DNA from: Cyathus striatus
Taxonomy: Eukaryota; Basidiomycota; Agaricomycetes; Agaricales; Nidulariaceae
NCBI GenBank assembly: GCA_025738555.1
Contig: JAOVFP010000014.1
Span: 1,364,001 to 1,428,000 of the forward strand
DNA: 64,000 nucleotides
Direction of reading: 5' to 3'
Part shown: piece after piece, positions 10,900 through 22,340 of the stretch
Position numbering within the stretch: position 1 is the first letter of the stretch
How the letters are laid out: every line of letters starts with the position of its first letter
Notes under the pieces: generated by a model
What the model was told of the DNA's origin: nothing
The model's database searches: none
What the model saw: only the letters and a program-made list of their open reading frames with translations
Position numbers and translations under genes: made by a program

Positions 10900-13015
10900 T
10901 TGGTGTGTATGATCTCCATTTTCCTACTAGTGTCCTGTATTTTCTGTCGGAACGTGGTCGTCCACAGGGCCGCACTAGAAAGGTTTTGTAACGTGGATAT
11001 CAATTCTTTTCAAAGTCAAACTAAATTTAGAACAGTGTAGATCTATTTTTAACAATTCAATTTTCAGCTGTCAGACTTCAATCAAACTTCAATACAAATC
11101 TAGTTCAGTTCAATTTGGTACGTCAAAACTACTGTATACTATTTCTGGTATTTGTTGTACGGTATGCAATTGTCGTTGTCTCTCAATTATTATCTGTAAT
11201 TCAATTCGAAGGAGTCTAGTTTGCACTGAATGTATTATCGACCGCGTCGATCACTTGCAGCTGTTTTCCTTTTCCCTCACGCCTCTACACACTACAGTGA
11301 CTATATGGAATAGGTAAGTACATTTTGCATTTGATTTCCCTACCACACGGTTGCAGTACAGGACCAATCACGGCGCTTCCTCATTTCTTTATCTGACACA
11401 ACTAAAGTCCATCGAAAAGGACGCGAAAATTAAATAGGTACGTTCGAATACAAATAAGTACATGCTTATCACCTTTCCAGGCATGAGACCAAATTCCTCG
11501 CTAGGCAATTCATGAAAACGGGGGTATTTCAGCTTTACTGGATCTGAATAGAGAAATAGACATGTGCTAACTGCCATTGAGCCGCGGGTTGAGCCCTACT
11601 TCTTATAACGAATGTACTGAAACACTATCAAATTCTTGTTACATTACATGATAGTACTGGTCTCTCTACAAACGAACTGGTTGGCTGGATATAGATAATT
11701 CGCTAATTATTGTGCAATAATGATGATACTGGATTTTGAAGAAAAGAGAGATCAGTGAAACTTCCATTTGATCTTAGCACGAGGAAATTTGTGAATGGTT
11801 GAATACTTACACGTCATAATAACTTAGTGCGCGTTACAACTTATTTAAAGAATAAAAATTTCAGTTGTTTCATAGATGGCTCGACAGCATGTTTGTAACT
11901 TGGCATTGAGAGAATGCAGTAGACTAAACCGCCATTCGAGAGGAATCAGGATCGCACGAATGCTTGAAATACTCACCGAGATCGCCTGCAGCTACACATG
12001 GCTTGCGAGAATACCTCGATGTAAATAAAGCTGCTGTTACTTGTGGTTCCGGTGACAGGTGTGGATACGGATGTCGAAGGGGTGCTAAAGTTAGAGCTAT
12101 GATTAGGGCACCTAGTAACATATTTCTCTTGAAAAAGTAATCTTCAAGGTTCGTTTTCTCATTCTTAAGATATGTTAGCACAGTGGCATCAGCGTGAAAA
12201 TCGGACTTTTAGTCCTTCGTATGACATACGTGGGTCCAGTACTGCATTGAAGACAATAGTAATGAGTCCGATTCCTGCAGATTAATAATAACATTTCATG
12301 CGGCCCATGTATATAAGTAGTGGTGATTCATCAAAGCATTCGTGATAACCCGAGAGCTTGGGGTGTGCAGCCATGAGACCGTCCTGCTGGCAAATACCTA
12401 ATTGCAGTCTTGACTGTCTCTTGAAGACCTTGGAAGATAGCACCTGTTTGCGAGAGCATCTGTGGCAGTAGCTTGGTTGAGACGATGATCGTCAATACAG
12501 TTGACACGCAACTGTCTATTTTATAGTGGTGTGCTAGCTAGCGGCATCTGTAGGGTAGGATAAGCCAAAGTTGGATGTCGGTTGGTAAACTGGCCCAGGG
12601 GACCGTGAGGATGCAGGTAAGTAATAGAGAGCTGAAGTTTCGGCTTCAACATTTCATTGGTAAATATAGATGATAGATGTTGGATAGATGCGTTTCCTGT
12701 GCGTTGGAACAGTGATGATGGAGTGAAAGCAAAGTGAAAGACGCAAGAAAGACCTTGGAAACTCAAACCAGTTAAAGTCAAGTTAGAGTTCGGTTTTACG
12801 GATATTTACCAGCACCTTCCAGCGGAACTACGGCACGATACCGACCGGCGACCACTTGCGGGTCGTTCGACTTGATCTTATCTATTACTTCATCATGAAC
12901 CTGCACTGTAGTGACTGCATTATGCCAACACGACCCAACGCTGCGCTGAATCAACCCAATACAACTTCAATGGACACTTAGTACATGACGAATCTACCCT
13001 TACGACAACGAACGC
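10900..13015. other. Unassigned stretch with exon-like minus-strand ORFs
   Basis: Minus-strand ORFs at 11,389-11,577 (contains LKYPRFHELPSEEFGL) and 11,924-12,181 (contains the hydrophobic leader MLLGALIIALTLAPL) have the size and flanking GT/AG signals of small exons. I cannot join them into one frame or name a family. Confidence 0.25.
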
Positions 13016-13019
13016 AACG

Positions 13020-13430
13020 AGAAGGATGAGAAGAGAAAGAGGAGGAAGGAGAGAATATTGACGAGCAGCATCCCGCGCCGAAAGTTAAAGCGAAGGGGAG
13101 AAGATGATTGTGGTGGACGAAGAGAGTGGTTATGATGTTCAGGAAGTTCGTTTTATTCCTTTCTTTTCTCCCCCTTCCTTACTTTCTCTTATTACATGTC
13201 TAAATGACAGACAGGAACCGCCCAAAAGATCTAAATATCACCGTCAGACTACCCTCCACGACGCCTTTAGGCTCAACCTCAAGTGCACAAACGCCCCTAC
13301 CCCCTTCCAAATGCAAAGGGCGCGCCTCAGCATCGGTATCAACTGTGACATTGCGCGATGGGACCCCCATCAAGTGTGGGTCGGCGGGGCTGCTTCTGGT
13401 AGGGTTCACCAAAGCCCGGAGTGAGTCTTA
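13020..13430 (+). pseudogene. Fragment of the IES2-type gene
   Basis: The plus strand carries the exon 1 end (KVKAKG.. then WTKRVV in a shifted frame) followed by the intron-like GTTCGTTT..CAG and exon 2 (PPKRSKYHRQTTLHDAFRLN..PPFQMQRARLSIGI, again broken by shifts). It aligns with 35,740-35,400 of the intact gene. Several indels and a stop right after KAKGRR show it is a relic. Unlike the 58-kb copy it keeps many CpGs. Confidence 0.6.
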
Positions 13431-13559
13431 CGGTGGAGAGTCCTAAGAGGATCGTAGGAGGCCTGTTTAGGTGACGTATGTTTTGCTTCAGTTGTGTACC
13501 CGTTTTCCTTTCCCCGCCTTTTATCTACCCCTTCCCTGCTTCTCTCCTAGTCTTCCCCC

Positions 13560-16500
13560 TCCAGGCGGCCACATACTCCCCATGCACCCTCCCACTTCGA
13601 TCCTACCTCCAACAAGCCCCACGCGCGGAGTGAGACTCCAGTAATACCAATAGCGGCTGCTGCGGGACACGTTAACGCCGTTGTTAAGGTGTTAAGATCA
13701 CGCTCCTGCGAGCTGTATGTAGTGATCGAGGCTGAAGGTAGAGTCCACCATGAGCGGTGGTGTATGTACAGTACCTGTGGATCGGGTCAGCGAGAGAAAA
13801 AGGGTCCAAATAGAGGTGGGCATACAGCTGTTACCTCCACCATGTACCTTGAATTGACATCATCACCTTGAGGGTACCCATATACACTGGGTTTTTGAGC
13901 TACCATGCGACAGAATATCAGAGTCGTATTGAGAACGTAGGACACCCGTATACGCTGCGCCGGCACGCTGCCTTGCGGTGGGACCATCGGAGTAATATTG
14001 TGGACGTGGCTGAGTGAGCTGTAAAGTAGAAAAGGCGCTGCTTGCTCTAGTGCTAGGAGGCGAGAGGTCCTGCCCTGGGGATACGGAGTGGTAGGACTAG
14101 AAGCATGAAGAAAAACGTTGATAGAATCTAAAAAGGTCTGAATACGCCCCGCTGGAGTGGGTGGATCTAGTGCTAGTGTCGGCAGGGAATGCGTTGGAGG
14201 TGGTGAATGAAAGTGGTAGAGGGTACGATTGGGCGTAGCGATTTTCCGAGGATATAAATCATTTTGCGAGGGGCATTGTATGGTGGAGGTGGTTGGGAGT
14301 TGACGTAGGTGGTAAGTGGCGAGTGAGGTCAACCATTTACGCTACAAACGCACTCGAACTTGATGCTCGTACCGCTTCTGTACCCTCCAGGGATATAGAA
14401 TATCACACAGCAGTCGACGTTCCAGCTTGGGAGGTCGAAGCTGGCGAGGCTTAAGCTAACCACTCTTCCCGCTCTGTCTGATAACAGAACTACCAGCTCC
14501 AAAACTCGACGTATGATTTTCCAAGTCCCGATAAATCGCTCGTATCCTGCTTGATATAGTGCTCCTTGAGACTTCGTCGTTGTTATGAACGTCGTCGACC
14601 TGCAATGAGATTGGACTCTGGATCACTTCACGGAGGATTGGGTTGGTAGGAGGAACGTGGGGGGCGTCGATGCGCTGCAGAGGGCTCGTCTAGTTCTGGT
14701 GTAGGCGGGGAAGTGCCTTGGAAGTGGAGAATGAAAGGGGAGAGTATACGTTTACGACATGGACACTTGCTACAGATACAAAACATTGTGCGGGGGGCGA
14801 TGCACGCTGGAGGTGATTGGCGTTTGATGTAGATGGTAGATGGAAGGGGAGATACAGGCGCCGTCGTTGTCGCCGTTGCGCCAACTCTTGGGTGCTGAGC
14901 CTTGACGGTACAGGTGTAGGTAGGGTGGGTGTTCGTGTAGCCTCCTCGCTCCCCAGCATGACGTAGCACTCGACGATCCAGCTTAGGAAGTCGATGCTAG
15001 CAAGACTTGGGCACCCGCGCCATCAGCGCCATCCTGCTAGCTAATCCAACCACCAGCACCAAAAGTCATGGTGAGATCCCCCAAGCCCCGATAAATCGCT
15101 CGTATCCTGCCTGCAATAGTGCTCCTTAAGAATTCATCGTCGATGTTTGTTGAAGTCGTTGTCATGAAGAACGTTTACCGGTAACCAGCTCGTCGGAGCC
15201 TGGGGAGGGTGCATTTTCGCGAGGCAGTAAGGATGCCGGGAAGTTCTGGGGAGGTTATTGGAGAACCATGTTAAAGCTGACGTTAATACTGTGTTCCTGC
15301 GAGCTGTGGTGATCGAGGCTGAGGGTAGGTTGACTATGAGCGGTGAAGGTATGTACCTACGTACCAGTTATCAGCGATGAGAATTGGGGAAAGGAACGAC
15401 AGAATGACATACAACCGATACCCCAACTATATAACCCGAACAGAAAGCATCGTCTTCAAAAGCACCGAAATGCGCTTCGCAGGCGGACCATCCAGCCACG
15501 ACAGTCGCAGCTGCAACTCCGTCAGGTACAAAGGGACTAACCGTACTTCAGGAAAGAGGAACACGGAATTCGGTGGATGAGGAGAGTATACGTTCGGAAG
15601 GGGCATCTGGCCCCAGTACGATGGACTCGGAAGAAGCACAAACCGTGCAGTAGGCGGTGGTTGTCTTGCCGCAGGTGAAATTGAGGGAGAAGCCTGTAAG
15701 GTCACTAGTAGCGAGGTACGTACTTCCACGAGCGAAACCCCTGGTTCGTGAGGAGTAGGAGCGCGTGACTAGGAGTGATGTCTGCCATTTGAGGGAGAAG
15801 GTGACGCTGGTTGTGACCAAGATGAAAGTGCATTGAACGACCACAAGCCTGAGTTGGAGGAAGAAGGCTGAAGGCTACATATGCACCGGATGATCTAAGT
15901 TGGAAGGGCTGCTGCCGACGCAGATGTGAGTGTCCTTGGCCATTCCGCATCGAACAAAACCTCCGCCAGCTCTATGAAATCCATCTCAATAGGTAAAAAG
16001 GGGGGTACACCAATGATAGTCAATGAGTCTGGTAAGACGTCAGAGTCATGTCGAGGACGTGGTCGATGGGAATGAAAATAGAAAAACGCTGCGCGATCCT
16101 GTACTGGGGAGAGGTTCCCACTTTCATGAAAAGAAGTGGTAGGACCTGAGTTGGTATTGCTTCTTTTCCTAGCGTGGGGGAAAACGTCAGCGGTATCCAT
16201 AGAGGCTGTATACGCTCTGCGAGAGTAGGCTGGTCTAGTACAGGTGCAGGTGGGGGAAGTATCGGTGGTGAAGAACAAAGGGAGAGTGTACGATTCAGGA
16301 GGAGCATTGTGTTGGGAATCGACATAAATGAATAACTGGAGAAGGATGCACAGGCGCCGTTGCTGTGACCATTACGTCGACTCTTGACCCTACAAACGTA
16401 GTCGAACTTGGTGTTCGTACCGCCTCTAGGCCCTCCAGAGACATATATCGCAGGCGACAAGAGTTAGGGACTCTCGTCCTCCGCACCACCTGCTAATCGA

Positions 16501-16620
16501 ACCACCAGCACCAAATTCCGACGGGAGGTAATCGAGCCCTCGTATCCCACCCGTCATAGCACTCTTTCTCTTCGTCGATGTTAGTTGACGTCGTCGTTAT
16601 AAGGGTCTTGTACCAGAGAC
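13560..16620 (-). repeat. Tandem degenerate Pro-rich relic, three copies
   Basis: Three diverged copies of one unit can be lined up. Landmarks are TCGCTCGTATCCTGC..ATAGTGCTCCTT at about 14,529, 15,098 and 16,530, each followed by an ATCGTCGATGTT-like segment. Upstream of each is a GTAC/GTGTTCGTACCGC..CCCTCCAG segment at about 14,365, 14,930 and 16,410. Minus-strand ORFs share patterns such as LDPPTPAGRIQTFLDS (about 14,150) and LDQPTLAERIQPLWIP (about 16,210). No frame stays open across a whole unit. I do not recognise the protein. Confidence 0.45.
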
Positions 16621-16639
16621 GTCCATGAGATCGTAGTCA

Positions 16640-19350
16640 CTCTGAGAATGTACTCCACGAAGGATAGGGAGAGAAGAGGAGGAAAGGGAAAAGTGGAGAA
16701 TGTTGGCTGTTCAGGGTGTTCAGTTGGTCACCGGTGCGGGATGCAAGGTCGATGTTGGGGAGAAGGGGGTGGGTGCAGTCATAGTCAGCGTCCATGTTCC
16801 AGGAGCGAAGGCCGTACACCACCATAGCCTAGGCGTAGGGTACATCGTAGTCAAAAATAGTGAACCTGCAACAATGTCACTGTCAGAAAGCTCAGCTTCA
16901 TAGTGCTTAATCTGCTCACCTTTCTCCGACATCACCCTAACAAGTTTCAGTCTTAAATCAGTCTCCCTTCCCAAGAAATCATGCATGCCCCATGCGAAAG
17001 CAGATACGTTGCATCTTCGACGATGGGTTCTGTGCCAGAGATGATGAGCGCGATATTACATTTGCGATTCAGATGTGCTCTTGAATGGCTATTGTTCTGA
17101 GATTGGTTGCGTGTACCAGCGGCAGGGAAGTGTCGTGCGTATAGCTGAGGCCAGAGACGCAAGGAAGAGGTGAGGTCGCAAGGAGGAGTCGGGACCAACT
17201 CGGGACATATCACTTGGGTCGTTACGTTATCGTATCTATCCCACACCTGTTCACTTCGATTGTCGACTTGTTTGCGACCACTGTGGATTCAACTCGACTG
17301 CAGCTATCCAAACACCCGAGTCAGATCTTCTACACCATCTCATCCAAACGCTAAATGTAAAGGGACGTGATTTCAATTCAGAATAATACAACTAACTACC
17401 TGGTATTTATACCTGCCCATTCGATGGTGCTGTTTAGGTTAGATGCGAAGTTGGATATTATTAGTGGGATCGATTGCAATCCACTCTTAGCTGATTAGCA
17501 TCGATAGCCTGGTGTGTCGTCGATCTCAGTCTTCAGGTTAATTTGTTATGAGATCGATCTACTTGGTAAGTATACTTACCTGTGCGTTCGAATGTGTTGT
17601 TTATATATAGGTGCGAAGGCGCAGTTATTATTAGTGCAATCATTGTCAATTGGGAGAATCCACGAAGTTCAGAGGGTCGAGAAGAGGGTTCCTGCCAAGG
17701 CGAAGACGATATAGCGACAGCGCTATTTCAAACTATATTGGTAGAGAACCTGAAACTAAGGATGGCGGAGGCTGATGAGGGTATTAGAGGATGAGGCGAA
17801 TGCGTAACCTTGGAGGGAGACTGTAGTACGGGAACATGGTCGATGTCTCTGGAGGACGTGGGCACTTGGCGAGTATGGGGTTGGATTCCTATCTCGTGCC
17901 TAGTAGCCATCGTTCGCCTGATGCAACTCGCACCACCGCTCCCCTTTTGCTATCCTGTCGTCAGGATTCCTCATCATGCTAAACGAGAACTTCAGCACAA
18001 CACAGTAATTCGAGTTAGAGGGTCATTGGAGGTGATGGTTCGCGGTGTAGCTCGGAGAGGAGTACTACTTATACGGAGGGATAGGCTACGGGGCCCGGTT
18101 GATGAATCGAGCGTGTGGTGGCCTACCTCACTACCTCGTCAATACTTTGCAAGCAGCTATCGCTCCTATGCGTTCCTCTCACACCCGTTCGTGGTTCGTC
18201 GGTCGTCACAACGCTATTTGAAAGATTTCCTACCCGGTGCGAATCTCAACTTTGCAAGGTGTTATTGGGTGTACGAGAGATTTAAGAGGGAGGGGGCATG
18301 TCCCAACCGGAGGATGATCTGGGGGACTAAGAGGCAGACCTGTGGACAACGAGGATCATGGGTGTGGAGGACGTGATGGATAAAGATGTCAAGTGAGATG
18401 GGGGGAATGTAGTCGCGGGGAAGATGTAGGAGACGCGGAGGACGTAGGGGAAGAGGAGGATGTGGAACGGAGTCGATCCGATGTTGATATGCGTCACTCG
18501 AGGGATTACCTACCGAAACTGGGGGAAAGCACAGCGAAATGGACACTAGATCGGTATTCATTTCGTATCAGGGAAGAGGGTGTGAAGGACTCTACCGCGT
18601 TAGAACGTCTCCTTTGCGTTCATCCACTCCGGCTTCTCCTTATTTCATGATCTTATCTGCAACTTATACTCGTACAACGCCCAGCGCGCTGGATCGATCA
18701 CCCCGCAATACTCTACCACCCCCAACCACGTTAATGTCCTCGGCAACCAATCTTCCCCGTTCCTCTAGGCCTCGCTTGGTCCCCACTTTCGATTTCCTTT
18801 GGGAGATCAGGAAGGGGATATTGTAAGTAGCTCATGCGTAATTTGGGTAATTGGACTGAGTAGCGATGGATGGTCGGGAAGAAAGCTGTATATCGTCCTT
18901 GAGAGATAATATGTGTTGACAAATGATTAGAACAGGACGTCGTTATGTAAACCATGGCTACAACATGAAATCAGATCTTGGTCTCTGAGGTGGTCTCACG
19001 CTGAGACGGTTTCACCCTCTCATAGTTTACGCTTGCAGAGGTCAACCGACCTTGCGCGTGTACTGGTATATCGCGGTAATCGCACAGATGCATAGGGACA
19101 CGTGTCGAAAACTCTCATGTCAACTCGTTCATACGCGATCATGTCAGACACAACACGAATAGATAATCATATGACATTGTTACTTATTTAGATTCAAACT
19201 CATTTCTCGCATGTGATTAGTTAGGAATAGAAAGCATGCCATGCTTTTATATTTATAAAGACTCGCACTTTCACGTTGCATTTCCTTATCCCACCATCAA
19301 CCCATCAATTCAATTTCACAGGCCAAGTATTAACTTGCATATCAGCAACA
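16640..19350. other. Gene-free stretch, CpG-rich
   Basis: Several ORFs up to 188 codons (17,810-18,376, plus) but none with a recognisable motif or joinable exons. 17,400-17,465 and 17,570-17,640 resemble each other (ATGCGAAG.TGGATATTATTAGTG versus GTGCGAAGGCGCAGTTATTATTAGTG). The base composition changes sharply to CpG-poor just before 19,200. Confidence 0.35.
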
Positions 19351-19352
19351 AT

Positions 19353-22340
19353 ATGGCTTCTGGAGCTTTTTCAAATTCTCGTGACTTCACCATTTATAAA
19401 CCAAACATGAGTGACATACAAACTCAGGTAGCTTTTGTACTACAGTGAATGAGATCATACTCCTGAATTGATTACATTTTGCAGATCATTAATAATAACA
19501 CAAACCAGCCAAAAAATGAACCACTTTCTCCAATTCAGAACACTATGGCTTGCACATCACAAAACTTTGTGGGACAAGAAATATATCTTGAGAGACTTCA
19601 TGAATACTTTAGTAAAAGCAATATTATAACTAAGTCAGGAAGAAAAATGTTTCTTTTGCATGGAATGGGTGGCATTGGAAAGACACAAATCTGCTTAAAA
19701 TTTTGTGATGAAATGGCTGAATAGTAAGCATGACATTTAACTTGAGCAATGTTCTAATTAGTGATTTATAGCAGTTTTTCTGATATTTTTTGGATTGACA
19801 CCACTTCAGAAGACACAGTGATGCAAAGTCTTAAAGATATTTACAAACAAAAATCAAGTCCTGGTACTCAGGCATATTCATTTTCAACTGCAGTTGTTCT
19901 GAATCAAATTTCTTCTCTCAAGCATGAATGGCTTCTTATTTTTGACAATGCTGATGGTGCTCCAGAAATTGTTGAGAAATTTCTTCCACCTGGAGATGTA
20001 GGAAATATTTTGATTACAAGCAGAAATTATGCACTTAGAAGAATTACTACTCATAAAAATTCAATGGAGGTAACTGAAATGAAAGAAGCAACTGCCATTC
20101 AGTTACTTTTGAAAACTAGTGGACTTGACAATAATCAACAAAAATACAGGAAGGAAGCTGAACTAATAGTTAAAAAAATGTACTATTTGCCATTAGCAAT
20201 TGATATGGCAGGTGCATACATTACTCAGACACAGTGTGATCTAAATGATTTCATTGAGTACTACAACAAGTACAGACCCCAAATATTGAATAATATCAAA
20301 CTTCAAGGATCATCAAAATACAATAAAACTGTATATAAGACATGGGAAATCTCAATTCAAAAAATATTGGAAATGTGTAAAAATACACAAGACAAAGAAG
20401 CAGCAGCTTCAGCACAATATGGTATATGTTTGTTGAATATATTTGCATTTATGCATAATGAAAATATATATGAAACAATATTTGAGAGGGCTGTCAAGTA
20501 TTACCCACAGAATAAGAAAGACTTTACACATGATACTATGCCTACATATCTACCTACCATGGATAGCTCAATTCTTAATATGGATGAGCAAAGAAATTGG
20601 AATAACTGGCAATTTAGTGAAAGTATTGAGTTGCTTTTGTCATTCTCATTGATAAAGAAAACCATGAGAAAGTCAACATACAGCATGCATCCATTGGTAC
20701 AATTATGCTGTGAAGATAGATTATCATCAACAGAAATGAGATTATGGATATTTAATACTGCAGGATTAATACTAAGCTCAGTTTCACATAAAGAGATTAG
20801 TGAAGAATATGTTTATCAGAATTCTATATTGCAGCATGTTCTTCATAATCAAGGAAAATATAAGGTTTTATATCCTGAGATATACTATGATGATATATTC
20901 AAAATTTCAGCAAACATATTGAATAACTGTGGAAAGTATGATGTAGAAGAAAAATATAGATTAATAATTGCACAACACAGCCTGGAGGAACTTGTAACTG
21001 TGAAAAATGACATATTCAATGCTTTGAATGATTTAGAAACTAAATACTTGAAAGAATATCACAATTTAAATCCAATAGTCTATGAGAAGGTGAACACTTT
21101 ACTATCTATTGTGCAAAACCTTTCAAACACATACAGGAATCAAGGAAGATGGAGTGATACAGAGAAGCTGGAAATTCAGGTGATGGAGATGAGGATAAGA
21201 ATTCTAGGCCAAGAGCATCCTGATACCATTACAAGCATGGCAAACCTGGCAGCTACATACAGATATCAAGGAAGATGGAATGATGCAGAGAAGCTGGTGA
21301 TTCAGGTGATGGAGATGAGGATCAGAATTCTAGGTCAAGAGCATCCTGATACCATTACAAGCATGGCAAACCTGGCAGTCATATACAGGAATCAAGGAAG
21401 ATTGAATGATGCAGAGAAGCTTGAGATTCAGGTGATGGAGATGAGGATCAGAATTCTAGATCAAGAGCATCCTGATACCATTACAAGCATGGCAAACCTG
21501 GCAGCTACATACAGGTATCAAGAAAGATTGAATGATGCGGGGGGGCTGGGGATTCAGGTGATGAAGATGAGGATCAGAATTCTAGGTCAAGAGCATCCTC
21601 ATACCATTATAAGCATGGCAAGCCTAGCAGCCACATACAGGTATCAAGGAAGATGGAATGATGCAGAGAAGCTTGAGATTCAGGTGATGGAGATGAGCAT
21701 CAGAATTTTAGGTCAAGAGCATCCTCATACCATTACAAGCATGGAAAATCTGGCAGCTACATACAGGTATCAAGGAAGATTGAATGATGGAGAGAAGCTT
21801 GAGATTCAGGTGATGGAGATGAGGATCAGAATTTTAGGTCAAGAGCATCCTGATACCATTACAAGCATGGCAAACCTGGCAGTCATATACAGGAATCAAG
21901 GAAGATTGAATGATGCAGAGAAGCTTGAGATTCAGGTAATGGAGATGAGGATCAGAATTCTAGGTCAAGAGCATCCTGATACCATTACAAGCATGGCAAA
22001 CCTAGCAGCCACATACAGGTATCAAGGAAGGTTGAATGATTCAGAGAAGCTTGAGATTCAGATAATGGAGATGAGGATCAGAATTCTAGGTCAAGAGCAT
22101 CCTCATACCATTATAAGCATGGCAAGCCTAGCAGCCACATACAGGTATCAAGAAAGATTGAATGATGGAGAGAAGCTTGAGATTCAGGTAATGGATATGA
22201 GCATCAGAATTTTAGGTCAAGAGCATCCTCATACCATTACAAGCATGGAAAACCTGGCAGCCACATACAGGTATCAAGGAAGATGGAAAGATGCAGAGAA
22301 GCTGGTGATTCAAGTGATGGAGATGAGGAGATGTACATAA
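19353..22340 (+). CDS. NLR-like NB-ARC/TPR protein, 960 aa
   Basis: Three exons, 19,353-19,427, 19,485-19,723 and 19,772-22,340, join in phase to give 960 residues. The N-terminus has only a short leader (GAFSNSRDFTIYKPNMSDI), the type seen before basidiomycete NLRs, with no effector domain. The NB-ARC core has a P-loop GMGGIGKT (residues 85-92), Walker B WLLIFDNADG (158-167), ILITSRN (184-190) and LPLAIDMAGAYI (244-255). A helical linker runs to about residue 553, and kinesin-light-chain-type TPRs follow from 554. Such proteins are cytosolic signal-transducing ATPases thought to act in non-self recognition. The ligand here is unknown. The second intron ends in TAGCAG, so two acceptors 3 nt apart would both stay in frame. 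The gene has almost no CpG but no stop, so selection or recent origin has kept it open. Confidence 0.9.
21117..22340 (+). repeat. TPR-coding array, 126-bp units, 9 full plus 1 partial
   Basis: Each unit encodes 42 residues of the type NLAATYRYQGRWNDAEKL then IQVMEMRIRILGQEHPDTIT. Nine full units and 29 residues of a tenth are present, and the array stops abruptly with MRRCT. Units 2-5 correspond one to one with units 6-9 (for example units 3 and 7 share NLAVIYRNQGRLNDAEKLEI, and 5 and 9 share MSIRILGQEHPHTITSME). This points to duplication of a 504-bp block. Confidence 0.9.

Noticed and set aside
17810..18376. 188-codon plus-strand ORF
   Set aside because: No recognisable motif, no joinable exons and no conserved-looking segment. 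A chance ORF of this size is possible in this GC-rich relic region.
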